A DNA stretch of 64,000 nucleotides from Zanthoxylum bungeanum (lineage: Eukaryota > Streptophyta > Magnoliopsida > Sapindales > Rutaceae): contig SKCR01023787.1 in NCBI GenBank assembly GCA_019454045.1, forward strand, positions 1 through 64,000, given 5' to 3'. The position numbers were made by a program, and so were the translations under genes. Under the pieces are notes generated by a model. It saw only the letters and a program-made list of their open reading frames with translations. It made no database searches and was not told the origin of the DNA. Numbering within the stretch: the stretch's first letter is position 1; the number at the start of each line of letters is the position of its first letter. Below, piece after piece: positions 1 through 12,100 of this stretch.

Positions 1-417
1 GAAGCAGCCTGGTGAAGCTTCACAGATTCATGTTTGAAATAGTCTTCCGCCGACGAAGGAGAGTAATATAACTGATGCCTTACCTGGAAAGGGAGGTAGC
101 GCGATGATATAGACTGTGTATAGAGAGGATGATCTCAGCTTGGCAGTTCTTAATGGGATAGAATGGAAGATATGAGATAGCCTAAAGAATGCATTTCATT
201 ACAAAAGCTAAAGGAAAGAACCGGGGAAGAGGAAGAAGAAGAAGAATTGGCAGGTGTTGATGCAATTGAGTGGAGTTCCAAAGGAAGAAACATCTTGGAA
301 GGATTGTGATGATATGATGGAAATATTCCTATATTATACCCTTAAGGCCAAGGGAATTTTTGAGGAGGGGAATATTATGACTCGAATTCTAAGCCAACCA
401 AAAGAGACTAATGGTGG
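1..417 (+). pseudogene. Ty3/gypsy chromovirus pol 3' end with chromodomain-like tail (degenerate)
   Basis: The frame running to the stop near 423 reads QVLMQLSGVPKEETSWKDCD and then a tail with EEGNIMTRIL. This matches the end of a plant chromovirus polyprotein, where a chromodomain-like segment of the form 'VQWxGLPxEEATWED' is followed by an acidic tail and the polypurine tract. Upstream (about 2-60) the same frame has a KQPGEAS...NSLPP stretch typical of the integrase C-terminus, with internal stops. The 5' part lies outside the window. It is not expected to be functional. The family call rests on motif resemblance only. Confidence 0.6.
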
Positions 418-1065
418 GCAGTAGATCAGAACGTGCATGAAACACAAGCAGTGAACAGTGACGTAAAGTGACGATGCTACAATAACATGAATAGTGTTTC
501 GAGCGAACAGTGTTTTCTTGTTAAGCTTTAGTTTAATTATTTCATTAAGGTAGTTTAGTTATTATGCTTTTTATAAGGTTAACCTAGATATTTGACTATT
601 ATTTAAGGTATCCTCATTCTAAGCTACTATGAAATTGAAGGATTTTGCTATTTGGAGTTTTTTGACCTTTTATCGGCTTTTCAGAGTATTCTTACTTTGT
701 TTCGATTGAACTAGATTATTGTAACAATGTCTTAGAGATATGTAGAATCATAATCATATCTTTGGATGATTATGATTATACACATCTCTAAGATATTGTT
801 ACATAATTATATTCTGTGAATCTATTCTATGGTTTAATCAATCCAATTTTGTGAGATGCTTACTTGAATTTAGGTTTAAACCCTAAATTCTCAATCCCAC
901 TCTAGAATAAACCATAGATTTGAATTCAAATACTTAAACCCCAAAGTTAACCAAATTCTTTATACAAATCGCTAGCTTATCAAAGAAAACCTCGTACATT
1001 AAGAATCAAGCTAAGGGTGGTTAGGGTTTGTTGTTGGATTCTTAATCAAGTCCTCAACATAGAAT
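377..1065 (+). repeat. Probable gypsy LTR following the pol remnant
   Basis: A purine-rich tract (GAGGAGGGGAATAT, about 363-376) directly follows the degenerate pol tail, as a polypurine tract precedes a 3' LTR. The sequence after it is non-coding and AT-rich, carries a palindromic insert (721-802), and ends near 1065, where copia-like coding sequence begins on the opposite strand. No second LTR is in the window, so both edges are estimates. Confidence 0.45.
721..802. repeat. 82-bp near-perfect palindrome (MITE-like or LTR-derived)
   Basis: Two 37-nt arms (721-757 and 766-802) are inverted copies with three mismatches around an 8-nt spacer. Both ends read GTAACAAT inward. A related arm occurs at about 5818-5860, inside a copia-type LTR remnant. 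It could be a tiny MITE in the gypsy LTR or a transplanted copia U3 segment. Confidence 0.7.
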
Positions 1066-1079
1066 TAGAAACAAAAGAA

Positions 1080-2131
1080 CCTCCTTAGGACCCCTGCGAT
1101 CCTCTTCCCTGACACTTGATCCTACATAAGAAAACCAGAAGAAGAAAAAGAAACAGTACATTTATTGTCAACAAGTTGACCAACAAAAATCATATTACGA
1201 GAAACAAGAACATTGGTTAAGGAGAGAGATCACCAACAATGGAGATTAGTAGAGAACTACAATCAGCTGTGTGAATCTGAAGAGGACCAACATACTTTTG
1301 GACATTTGTCGGGACTTTAGGATCATTAGTCATATGATTGGATGCCTCCGAATCAAAATACCAAGGCTTGGATATAGTATGTGTGTTAATTGATAGACAT
1401 AAGGCCAATGTTCTAAAACGCGCTAGGCGCTAGTTTGGTGGCGACCCAATGCCTAGCGCTTAGGAGGGGCCTAGGAAATTAATCGAAAATTGACGATTTC
1501 CATAATTAGGTTTAAAGTTTGGTATAACTTGGACAAATTAGTTATAAGGAAATGTTGTTTGAGTGATGGGTCAAATTTATAGATGATCAATTTGATGAGA
1601 AATTAACAAAAATTGAGGAAATTAGGGTTTTTTGAAATTGACAAGTTAGACAATTGATTTTGTAAAATTAAGGTTAAGGTTAGAGTTGTGGTGTAAAATC
1701 CAACCGGAGAACAGCATCAATTTTGAATTTTGCGCCGGTCAACAATGGTCAACGGCCGTTGACCTCCCATTCCGGGGAATGTTGGGGCCAAGAGCGGCGG
1801 TCATAGGCTGCCGAGCCTAAACACGCCACCTAGGAGCCCCTAAGCAACGCCTTTTAGAAGTGCCTAAGGCAAAGAAAAGTGAGGCTATGAATTGCAATTG
1901 TTGTACCAATGATGCAGGGATGATTGAAAGAAGCAATTGAAAAATGTGTGGCAGCACACAGCAGCCTCGAGGAGCTATTGGCTCCAACAACAGTTGAGTA
2001 GGCATTCTCTTGCCGCTTGGGAGGCCACTCTTTGATGATGTGGCCTGGCTTCTTGCAATAGTTGCAAAACTTCTTGGGACTATGACTGGCAATATAATTG
2101 TATCTTTTGCAATAGTAACATTAGACAACAT
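1080..2131 (-). pseudogene. Ty1/copia remnant: zinc knuckle, protease and GAG-pre-integrase pieces
   Basis: Read on the minus strand, 2131-2005 encodes a zinc-knuckle region (CYYCKRYNYI, then CNYCKKPGHIIKE). After a MITE insertion, 1408-1217 encodes WYFDSEASNHMT, the aspartic-protease motif with E in place of the usual G of DSG. Below that, 1210-1080 resembles the copia segment 'NVLVSxN...VGQLVDN...DQVSGK' that precedes integrase, with frameshifts. The order matches copia gag-pol. Integrase, reverse transcriptase and LTRs are absent. It is a dead fragment. Confidence 0.7.
1409..1864. mobile_element. MITE (about 0.46 kb) inserted in the copia remnant
   Basis: The ends are imperfect inverted repeats: TTCTAAAACGCG on the left and, inverted, TTCTAAAAGGCG on the right, followed by GC-rich 'GCTAGGCGC'-type sequence. 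Similar strings (TAAGGCCAA at 1400 and TAAGGCAA at 1865) flank it and may be a target duplication. The element separates the zinc-knuckle part from the protease part of the copia remnant. An 8-9 bp duplication fits hAT or Mutator, but I cannot choose between them. Edges are accurate to about 5 bp. Confidence 0.55.
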
Positions 2132-2333
2132 TCATGTCACGACTCTTCAATTTTCCTTGGGCAGGATAGGTAACTGTATAATATCGAGTATTGAATGTGC
2201 TAAATTTCTTGATAATTTGAGCTTAATGATGAGCTACCATTATTCTTGAATTAGTAATACAAGTTGAGCTAAACACCATATCCTCCTTGGATTTTGCATC
2301 GTGCCAATAATACCATGAATGCCTTTTCATATA

Positions 2334-3793
2334 TAATGAAAGAAAATCTTAAATTCACTCTATATTTTTAGTTTTTACAATGATAAAGAGGCTTTATATA
2401 GGCAACATATCAAACTATAATAGGAAAGAATAATAATAATAATGGAAATATAATAATGTCATAAATCATAAGGATTCTAGAATCATCTATTGGGAATTCT
2501 AATCATATCTTTGAGATCGTTTCAATAATAATGAGATATTATTTCCTTAACACCTCCCCTCAAACTCAAGTTGGTGACAAAGGAACAAGCTTGAGGTCGC
2601 ATCTTGAAATCGGAGGTCGAAGTCTTCAAACTTGGAGTCTTGAAACTTGGAGGTAATTGATAAGTTTTAACCTACAAAGCCCCAGGGGCCGAAACCTAAG
2701 AAGAAGCCGAAGCCCGAGAGGGAGTGAAATCCCAAGAGGGAGCCGAAGCCCGACATGGTACCGAATCCCGAAATGAGCTAAGTGTGTAAAAACATAAATT
2801 CAAGAAGTTTTTTAGACAAGAAAGTGATTTAGTGGTTGAAAAATCTAAGAGACCACAAAAAAAAATGAAAAACCAAAGAAAAATTCCAATTTTTTTTAAT
2901 CGATTTATCATATATAGATATATATGAAAAAAGAAAAAGTAGCAATGAATCTAACAAAATAACCACCAATAGCAACTTTGTTCAAAGCGACGCCATGTCC
3001 AGGAGTGGAAGTAGGTGCACCAGTTGGAGAAATTCAGAGAAACCCAAGAATTAAAAATGGGCAATCCTGAGCCAAATCTTATTTTCCAAGAACAGACGGG
3101 TTCAGTGAGGAGCATTAGCAGGAGTTACGACTGAGACGACGGTGAGTGAGAAACCTACTAATGATTGTTTGTGGCCTCATGTAGTGTGTGTAGTTTTGGT
3201 GCCGAAGGTGGAGCACTGTGAGCGCCCAAGGAGAATGATGAAGAATACATGGATTTTGGGCATCAACTGCATCTTCTGCACAAGTGGAGGGAGAGCAGGG
3301 AGCATGATATTTTTGTGCGGTTCAAAGGGAAATTGAGACGTAGGTTGTTGAATTTGAAGACGGAGTGTGAGTGAGAGCGTGATTTTGGTTTTATGCAATG
3401 GGGAGTTTTGGCAATAAAGACAAGGTGGCGGAGGAAAGGTGGTGTTGTGGCGAGGTGACGCAGTTGAAGCACTTGTGAAGGGGAGGCGCGTGAGGTTCAC
3501 GTGTCGATGGTGGCCGTGATCCCCACAAGCCGATGAGAACAGAAAGCGAAACTAAAAAATCGTAGCCTAGTGTCTGATACCAAGTTAAATAATGAAAGAA
3601 AATATTGAATTCATTCTATATTAATTACACTGATAGGGGCTTTATATAGGCAATATATCAAGCTATAATAGGAATGAAATAATACTGATAATGAAAATAT
3701 AATAATGTCACAAATATTAAGGATTCTAGAATCATATCTTGGGGATTCGAATCATATCTTTGAGATCGTTTCCATAATTCAGAGATTTTATGT
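2334..3793 (-). mobile_element. Short non-coding LTR element (TRIM-like), two ~0.2-kb LTRs
   Basis: Two similar direct repeats lie at about 2334-2552 and 3588-3793; both contain 'aatgaaagaaaat', 'ggctttatatagg' and 'ggattctagaatcat'. On the minus strand a primer-binding site complementary to initiator tRNA-Met (TTGGTATCAGAC, about 3583-3572) follows the first LTR. A polypurine tract (TTGAGGGGAGG, about 2563-2553) precedes the second, which starts TGTTAAGG. The roughly 1-kb interior has no retroelement protein. It is therefore a non-autonomous LTR element. The outer edge of the 3588-3793 LTR has diverged and no clear target duplication is visible. Confidence 0.65.
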
Positions 3794-3978
3794 CGAGGTG
3801 GCGTGTGAGGTTCACGTGCCGATGATGGCCATGGACTCTTTCATTTTCTAACACCCAACAATTTTCGGGGAGCTTAATCAATTTTTGTGTTGAATGTTGA
3901 TACTTACGTAGACACCATGAAGACGTTGCATGTATAAATACTTTTGATGTCACTAGACAAAATGTCCATTGAATGAAT

Positions 3979-4829
3979 TAGGAGTGGACAAATTCAGGTT
4001 CGGGTATCCATATGCCTGAACCTGATCCGAACCCGATCAGGTATGCACATTTTATATCTGAATTCAACACGGACCGAATCCAATCCGAACAATTCGGATT
4101 GGGTTGAGGTTAGTTCAGCTATGCACATTTCAAGAACATCACTCTCTCGTCGTTATTTTAACACATACAATTAAAAAAAAACTCATAAAATCATGTGTGA
4201 AAGAAACCAATTCATATATTCCCTTAGATATTTTGTCCAATTCCAAAAGACAAACATGAAATTCTATTTCAATAACTGAGTATTCAATAAATACAAGAGA
4301 ATCTATTGAATTAATATCAATAACCCATTTTAGGACTTTTTTTAGTTAATACGATCAAACACTCGTGATATTTTAAGCGTTCAAGTAAAGAGAATGTTTT
4401 AGTTAATAAAACAAAACCCATAAAATTAAATGAAAAAATCTGCCAAAAACAGATTGAAGGGATGAATCTGCAAATGTAAAGGCTGTAAAATTACCAGGCA
4501 TAATGCAGTGGCGGCCAAGATTCAGGGAGCGGCAGGGAGGACCCGATTTGCCCATTTAGTTAATTTGAGAGAGAGATGTTGGGAGCCACCGAGATTGGAA
4601 AGGGAAGAAACAAGAAAAATAGCTTTAGCCTTTAGGTTTTACATTTAGTTTAGAATTTATATATTTTAATTTTTTTAGCCCGATCTTTTTGTTCAGGTAA
4701 ACCCCACTCGATTCGATCCGAACCCGAACAAATCGGATTAGGTACTTAAATAGATTCCCAATCCGAACCCAAATATTTCGAGTCGAATTGGCTCGAGTCA
4801 ACACGAAAACGGTAATTTGCCCACCCTTA
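3979..4829. mobile_element. hAT-like MITE, 851 bp
   Basis: The termini are inverted repeats, TAGGAGTGGACAAATT on the left and, inverted, TAAGGGTGGGCAAATT on the right. They are flanked by 8-bp direct repeats GAATGAAT (3971-3978) and GACTGAAT (4830-4837), one mismatch, as expected for hAT. The subterminal sequence is rich in 'CGGATTGGGTT'-type repeats in both orientations. No transposase is encoded. Confidence 0.7.
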
Positions 4830-4837
4830 GACTGAAT

Positions 4838-5499
4838 TAGGGAAATAAATCATTATAATGAGGGATTAATTGGGATCAATACACTAGGTTTGTTAAAAGA
4901 GATTAGTTATGGTGAAATCAAATGCTCCAATATTTGCTTTCTTGTAATTAAATTTCGTTGTGGTGTTGATTTTATTTCATTATTATTTTTCTTCTATCAT
5001 TTTTAGTTTAATTTTAAATCATCATCTTTTTTATTAATAAACTCGTTACAGTCTTAATTAGATCAGAATTTAGCGTTCTCAATCCTTGTGAGACGATAAA
5101 TTTGTGTACATTCACTATACTACTCTATATCCGTTGTGCATGTGACAAAATTAAAAGAAAAGGGAAAAATAAGCTTATGTACCATATGCACCAAGCTTGT
5201 TACAAATAAAACCAGTATAAGAACCACAGAGGGAGTAAGGTGTTTTAACACTGTAGGAGAATGCACAACAGGGACATATATGGTGACTTGGAAGTTTAAT
5301 GCCGATGGAGAATGCACAACAGGAACAGATGCAGAGGTCTGGATGGTTTAACATAGCTGGAAAATACATAGTGGGAAAAGTTTAACTTGATCCAAAACAG
5401 CTCAAAACATCTAAAGAAAACTTGCCAAATCACCTCATGACAACCCCCCCCCCCCCCCCCCAAAAAAAAAAAAAACAGATATGGAACTCGATGCGAGCA
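4838..5499. other. Spacer with no recognisable gene
   Basis: The stretch is AT-rich. It contains two similar segments ('ggagaatgcacaacaggaacat'-like, about 5258 and 5309) and a run of 18 C (5444-5461) followed by 14 A (5462-5475). No coding domain was recognised, and the missing last exon of the RCC1 gene was not found here. Confidence 0.5.
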
Positions 5500-5930
5500 A
5501 GGAACAAATAACTGATAAGATCTGTGTATTTAGTCTTCATTGGTATTGTCAAGATTGTCGAAGAATATGCGGCACGTGAGGCTCACAGGCATATAGTGGC
5601 GCGTGTGCCCCACGCGCTGGCTTGGACAATGACTCTAAAAGAGAGAACCAAAACCCAGAGAAGATTAGCGCTGATACCATGTAAAGAAATAAAACGATTC
5701 TATACTTCTGGATACTTAGGATATGCATTCATATAGGCATCACATCAAATTAAATATAGAAACTAAATATACTAATAATCATTAGGAATTAGGATTACAT
5801 AATCATGTCTCATTATGTAACAATATCTTATAGATATGTAGAATCATAATCATATCTTTCGATAATTATAATTATGATTCTAACAATATCTTAGAAATTC
5901 TAACAATATCTTATGGATTCTAACAATAAC
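5500..5930 (-). repeat. Copia-type LTR remnant with PBS
   Basis: On the minus strand, sequence from about 5930 down to 5684 looks like an LTR. It has repeated 'ATTGTTAGAATC' units, the arm shared with the 721-802 palindrome, and 'ATATGATTATGATTC'. It is followed by ATGGTATCAGC (about 5681-5671), a match to the initiator tRNA-Met primer-binding site. The 5500-5670 part resembles the leader of the short element at 2334-3793, both with a GC-rich 'cgtgaggYtcac' module. No 3' LTR was found. Confidence 0.55.
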
Positions 5931-6142
5931 AAAATCTCTGTTATTTTAATATTTTATTTTTATTTTTATTTTTTAATCATTTCATTTTAATCTTTGAAGG
6001 GCAGATGCTAATAGAATATCTCTATAACAGTACATGCAAACACCAACTACAGATATTATGTCCTCAAACTGTCGCACGTTCCAGTTTTTCATTATATAAG
6101 AATTATGCTGCATTGGAATTTCAATCTTAAAACAGTTCTTAC

Positions 6143-9100
6143 CCGATATAGCTGCTGTGTGCTTCCAACCACAAGAAACCTGCATGCGAAATTTATCAAA
6201 GACAAATTGGTAGTGTATGATTTATGCAAGGATGTAAGCATTAGATCCACGTGGTGAATATACAGTGGTTATACATGTCTTCTTTTCTTACAAGTGCTTC
6301 TTTCATAACTCTAAAAATTATGGGCACATCAACAAATGCATCACCCTCGCTCTTGCTATTGCAATTAATATAATCTAATGAAACCCATCAATCATTTTTA
6401 AACAAATTTTAGTTTTTAATACAAACCTTGTCAACAGGAGATTCAGAAAATGGACCCTGAACTCTTTCAGGTGCATGCAAGACATCAATAGAACTGCCAA
6501 CAAAAGATGCATTAACAAAGAAGAATATCAGCATACATTGCATAATAACATAGGTATATCCTAAAATGAGTTTTCAACCAAGTCCTGAAGTGGAAGTTAC
6601 CCGACACCTAGGCAGCCATTCTCATTGGAGCCCCACGTGTATAGATCCCCACCACCTATGTGTAAATTCATTAAAAGAGGGAAAAGCAAGAGAATATCCC
6701 TTTAAGATCATGGATGAAAATCCAAAAAATATAGCCAAAAATATACGTTTTCCACAAGCCTCAGAAGTCAATACCAGTTTACTAAATGGTACGTAGAAGA
6801 AAGCTCTTACACCAGTTTCAATTGAATGCAAGTAAAATTATTGTTGAAACTATGAATGGCAACAAGTTGAGCTAGACTTATTTAAAAAACAAGTTTTTAT
6901 TTTTTTGCAAAAAAAATAATTTTTTGACTTTTTTAATATTTAAAAATGAAAAAAAAAATCAAGAATTTCTATGTTTTTAGTGTTTTTTGGATTGGACATT
7001 AAAAAATTAGTTATAAATATATGTATTTAGGATTAAAAATTAATTTATATAATTAAAAAAATTACTTTTATTAATTAAAATCGGGCCTGGGCCTAGGCCT
7101 GAGCCCGACCTCGAGCTTTTTTGCCTAAGCCCGGCCCGGGCCGGAGCTCCCAATTTGCCCTCAGGCCAACTTGGTCTGGCACCCCTAATTGAAACAGCAC
7201 ACAAATTCAAGTTTTATTTATCATAGAAAAGAAAAAAAACATTGCATAGATGGATCAGAGTTATAAATTGCAATGCATTTTGGATAATTTTCAAGTGTAC
7301 TTAATTTCAAGGGTGTCGCGATAGTTCTATTTGCGATACTCTTATGGCATGTATACTGGTCAATGCCGCTTTGATAGGCAATAAGATGCATATCAGAATT
7401 AAAATAAAAAAACAAAACAAAACACACGACGACAGAACTCTAATAAAAGAGATGTGCAGTAAACGTGCCGAGTAAAATTCAACCATGTGTTGCAAACTTG
7501 CAATACAAATGAGGTGTTAAAATAAATTCAAAGAACCATCCTTTAAGTTTCCACACACCCCAATGATAAACATGATAGGTCAAGTGGAAACTAAACGTGA
7601 TATCGATGCTAGATTGACCAAGAGGTCCAGTGTTCGAATCCCCCCTTTTGCCTTAATAAAATTAAAGTAAATTGTGTTTGTGTTCATGTTCATGTTTATC
7701 GTTATGTTTGTGATTGAGATTGAACATTGTTGCTTGCAAGTTCGAGGGAGGAGAGGAGGGGGTGCTCCAGTTGAATCTATTGGTTATCTATTTACTGTAA
7801 ACTTAAAAACCTTTTAGTCATGTGATAACTTATCCTTGAAAGAAAAAACTAATCACAAAAATCTGCTAGTCTTTATTTCATCAGCTTCGGAGGCTTATGC
7901 AATCTCTGTTTCCTTCATAAGTTGTGATGCTCATAAAAAACGTAAACCAAGATAAACTTGATAACTAGAGGGGCAAAAGTTTACTTGTCAAAACACACGT
8001 GTGATAACCACCGCATGCAACTTCTTCAGAGTAAGGAAGTTTACTAATCAAGGATGGTCTTCTTGCATGATTTCCCTCTTGGAAGATCTACATTTAATTT
8101 CACTAAGAATTCATTATTTCTCACATAAATAAATAACAGGAAAGGTCCTCAAGATAACAACCTCAACTGATATGGCTAAAACCCTCAACAGAATATTAAT
8201 CTTATAACTTACCATATTATTCACTGCTCTCTCGCCAAATATAAAGACACGCCCATTTTCTGAAAATTTAGACAAAAATGACATAAGAAAGTCGGCATTA
8301 ATTGGAATGCCAAGTCATATATTACCCATCCAGTCAGTAAAATACCATCAATGCAGGCCGTATGCAGCATCCCAGCAGCTGCAATTTTAACCTGATGATT
8401 CATCGTCAAATAAGTCAGAAGTCCGTGACACTAATGACATATATGAATATTCACAATGTCAATCAACATTCGATCTAACAAGAATAAAACCTTAACCCCC
8501 TCTAGTTCCTTAATGAGTCTCGGAGTGTGTTCACTGCACAGCAAGCATCTATTAATAGAGAATGGTGGAGAAACAAAGCGTACCTACCATTAATTATAGA
8601 AATAATGGATAGAAAAAAGAATGAGAAATATGGGTGCAAGGTGAAAGCTTCAAGATGCTCATGTTCAAGTTTGTGCCACGTAGAAAGGAGTTGACATTAT
8701 TGCTACAGTTTGTCCTTGGTTTTAAATTCTTAATAGGTTGCATTAAAATAGGCATAAAAATACCCAAAAAAAATTACAAGAGAAATACATGCGACAACAA
8801 ATAAAAGAGTACAAAAGATTCAAACCACAGAATTTCTTGATTCTGAAATAAGGTGCTCATCAAATTACACAAGCATATCCTAATAGACTTGTTTTGCAGA
8901 GCCCACAAAAGCTCCAATCAAACCCATTTATGAATAAACTGTAACCAACTCACCAACCACTAGTACAGTTAGCTTAGAAAAGAACAACTTTCTTGCAGTG
9001 TTATTAAAGGCGCAAGGCGCACCGAGGCGCAAAAGGTCCTGGAGCCTAAGCACGCGCCTGAGGAATGTGAGGCGCATATTTGTATATATAATTTTTCAAT

Positions 9101-12100
9101 TAGAAAGAGGAACATGTATATTCTTCTAATCATTTTGTTTTGAGTATTTTTTAATATTTTGACCAAATTATGACAAAACATTTATAAATTATTGCACTCG
9201 ATTAATTTATATACATCACTATTTTCATAACTAAGTTGCTATAATAACTAAGATATTAATATTTATTTATATTGTCTTATGTACAATTTTGTTATTGACT
9301 AGTTTTATCTTTTGGTTAAAATTATGTCCCCAATAATTATAAATGTATGATCTATTATTAATTATTATGGCAAACATCTGTATTTTACAAAATATAAATT
9401 TTTCTTATAATTTTTAACGATCCCAACAAATTATCTAAGAGTCATGTCAAAAGTAAATAAATTAAGTTAAATTATGAGATTTATTGTTATTATTCTTCTT
9501 TTTTTTTAACTCTCTCTGCTGGAAAAAAAACCAAAAAAAGTAAAAAAAAAAAAGTGAGCTTTAATCAACGAAATAGGGTCAAAAACCAAGATTTTTGGCA
9601 TCAGGCACCTAAGGCGCGCCTCACTCATTGGCATCAGGCACGCGCCTCTTCGCCTAGGCGCGCACCTGATACACGTCGCCTCGCCTGGACACCCTCTAGG
9701 TGCAATGGCTGGAGCAAGCGCGCCTTTGATAACACTGCTTTCTTGTATCGCAACATGTTCACTAATTTGGTTAACATATCATAAAAGTATTGCCTCAGTA
9801 ATATCCATTAACACCAGGTACAAACACATAGACAAGTTCCAAAAATACACAACTCAACCACCATATATGTGACATATCATGCATGAAGTAATTTAGCATT
9901 ATCCACCTCTAGATTTCGTAAACACCGTTCATGATTTAGTAGGAGAAGCCATGCATCAGACTTTAATAATGAAAGTGGAATTTCCAACTTTGCAAACAAT
10001 TAAGAAGAAGAATAAATATGTTTTTCCGTCTGATAAAAACATCAAGCAAAGATCATAATGCCATCAAAAGAAACCTTGTGCTCCTTAAGAATCCTAAAAT
10101 GCTTGATTCATAGCCATGACCAAGTCTTCCAGATCCTCCTGCCCCCCAACTTAAGATCTTGCCCTCATCTGGTGAGTGTAAGCACAATCAAGAAACAACA
10201 AAGGTTAGTACATAGAGTTTCTGGGAAGTAAACACCACTATTAACTAGTATATAAAATAGAATCTCTGTCTTCTCAGTTCCACACCAGTAACAGCAACTG
10301 AGTGCTCAGAGCCCAAAGCCACCAGTTTTGTAAAGATTCCACTCAAGCATTCTACTTTAGTTGGTACGGGAATTACTTTTGCTGCCTCTGCATATCAATA
10401 TAATATCCCATTAGGTGAAAATGACCTTAAATTTATCTTATCTTCACTGTCTTAAGGGACTCAGAATTCAGAAAATAAAACAATACAATCAATAAACAGG
10501 TTATATACCTGGCTGATATCATTAAGCATGCATGGAGATATACGTATATTTATATCACACACTTATCTAACATAAAATTTAGGCTCAACTATTACTTTTT
10601 CCAAGGCCGAGTTGTCCATTTGAGTTTTTTCCCCACATGTACAGCTCCCCATCCACTACGAAAATTTCAGAAAACTTATTAGTGAATGAAAGGCATTTCG
10701 AAGGGCATAATATATACACAAACATCACATTTTATATTGACGAGTATACTGAATCATAAAAAGGTAATTCACTCAAAACTCATATGAAGAAAGAGAAGCA
10801 CATTTCCAAACACACTATTTCATGTAGTCATTGAAGTGCTTAGGTTAGAGAGACTTCGTCTCTACCTTTGTATGGATATACTTTATGACACGCTTGACTA
10901 AGAAAGTTAAGGACCTCTGGGTAATTTATTTTTTCTTAAAGAGTACAACTAATATTATTTAGTGGTGTTAATATTAGTTCATTGAATCATATGAACGCAA
11001 GGTCCTTTCCAAGGGGGGTGATGAGTCAATATTATATCTAATCACATGAATGGACTTTGTTTCTCTTGCTCTTGAGCATTACCTAGTTTTACTCTTTTGC
11101 TCTTGAGAATTACCACAAAATCTCAATGCATGATATTATTTTCTAACAGCCTTTAAATGAAAACCCTACCAGCATTTGTGCAAGAGATGAATACTAGCTT
11201 TTATGAATACACAAAGGTCTCAAACACATGCATAGAAAATATGAAAATTTATAGATGTGGTAGTACTCTTCCTTCAAGTAGCCATCAATGTGCCATTGGG
11301 AGAGAGAAAAATTTAATTATACCTTTTACCAAATTTGATATTTTGGACTTCAACTCGTCTTTCATCTCAGTTTCTATTAGATCTAAGGATAAAGTGTAAC
11401 ATTCCCTTCTAAATATGTATTTTCTTATAAAAAGGAAGGTTTAATTTTTGCATACAACTGCTAAACAAATAGACATTGACACGGCTCTACATAAATGTTC
11501 TGCCTAACTCAAAACCTGTAATCGCAGAAGAGTGATGATAACCAGTTGAGATTTGAACGACTTCTTTCTTGAGTCCAGAAATCCTAAGTGGCTCCTACAA
11601 CAAAAAAGGCGGGTAAGCGAACAATTCAGAAAGAACTCTCATACTCCAAAGGGAGTGTTATAAATTATAAATAATTGGATCATATAAACATTTAGTCTGA
11701 AATGATACTAAAGCGAATATAAGGGGAAAAAGGCAAAACAACAACAGACCAGCATTACCACAATACAGTGGTGCCATACTCATTCCATGATCTGATATAC
11801 ATATCAAAATATAGAGGACTCAATTTAATGCACCAATTATGACAACGAAAAATCAGCCAAAAGTGATCTCATATTTTTCTGTTTTGTCAATGGAAGGTCA
11901 AACAGCAAAACTTCCTTTTTTTTCCTTAGTTCTCTTTCTGCCAATAAAATGGTATGCGAAACCTATATTGGGAAAAACTATTTCCTAAGACTTGAGCAAA
12001 TACATCCAATATGTACAGATTTGTGGGGGATGGTTATCACAAGCAATGAAGCAAAGATTCTCTCATGTCTCCAAAATATCAATTATTTCTTTCTTTTTGG

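Noticed and set aside
5120..5369. Overlapping short frames considered as the last RCC1 exon
   Set aside because: None contains the WGWGG or GGQLGHG motifs of the expected final repeat.
5444..5475. C18-A14 homopolymer junction
   Set aside because: It is a simple low-complexity tract, prone to sequencing error, with no sign of function.
7578..7650. Possible tRNA gene (A and B boxes)
   Set aside because: The boxes fit a pol III promoter, but I could not form an acceptor stem or an anticodon arm, so it is listed only as SINE-like.
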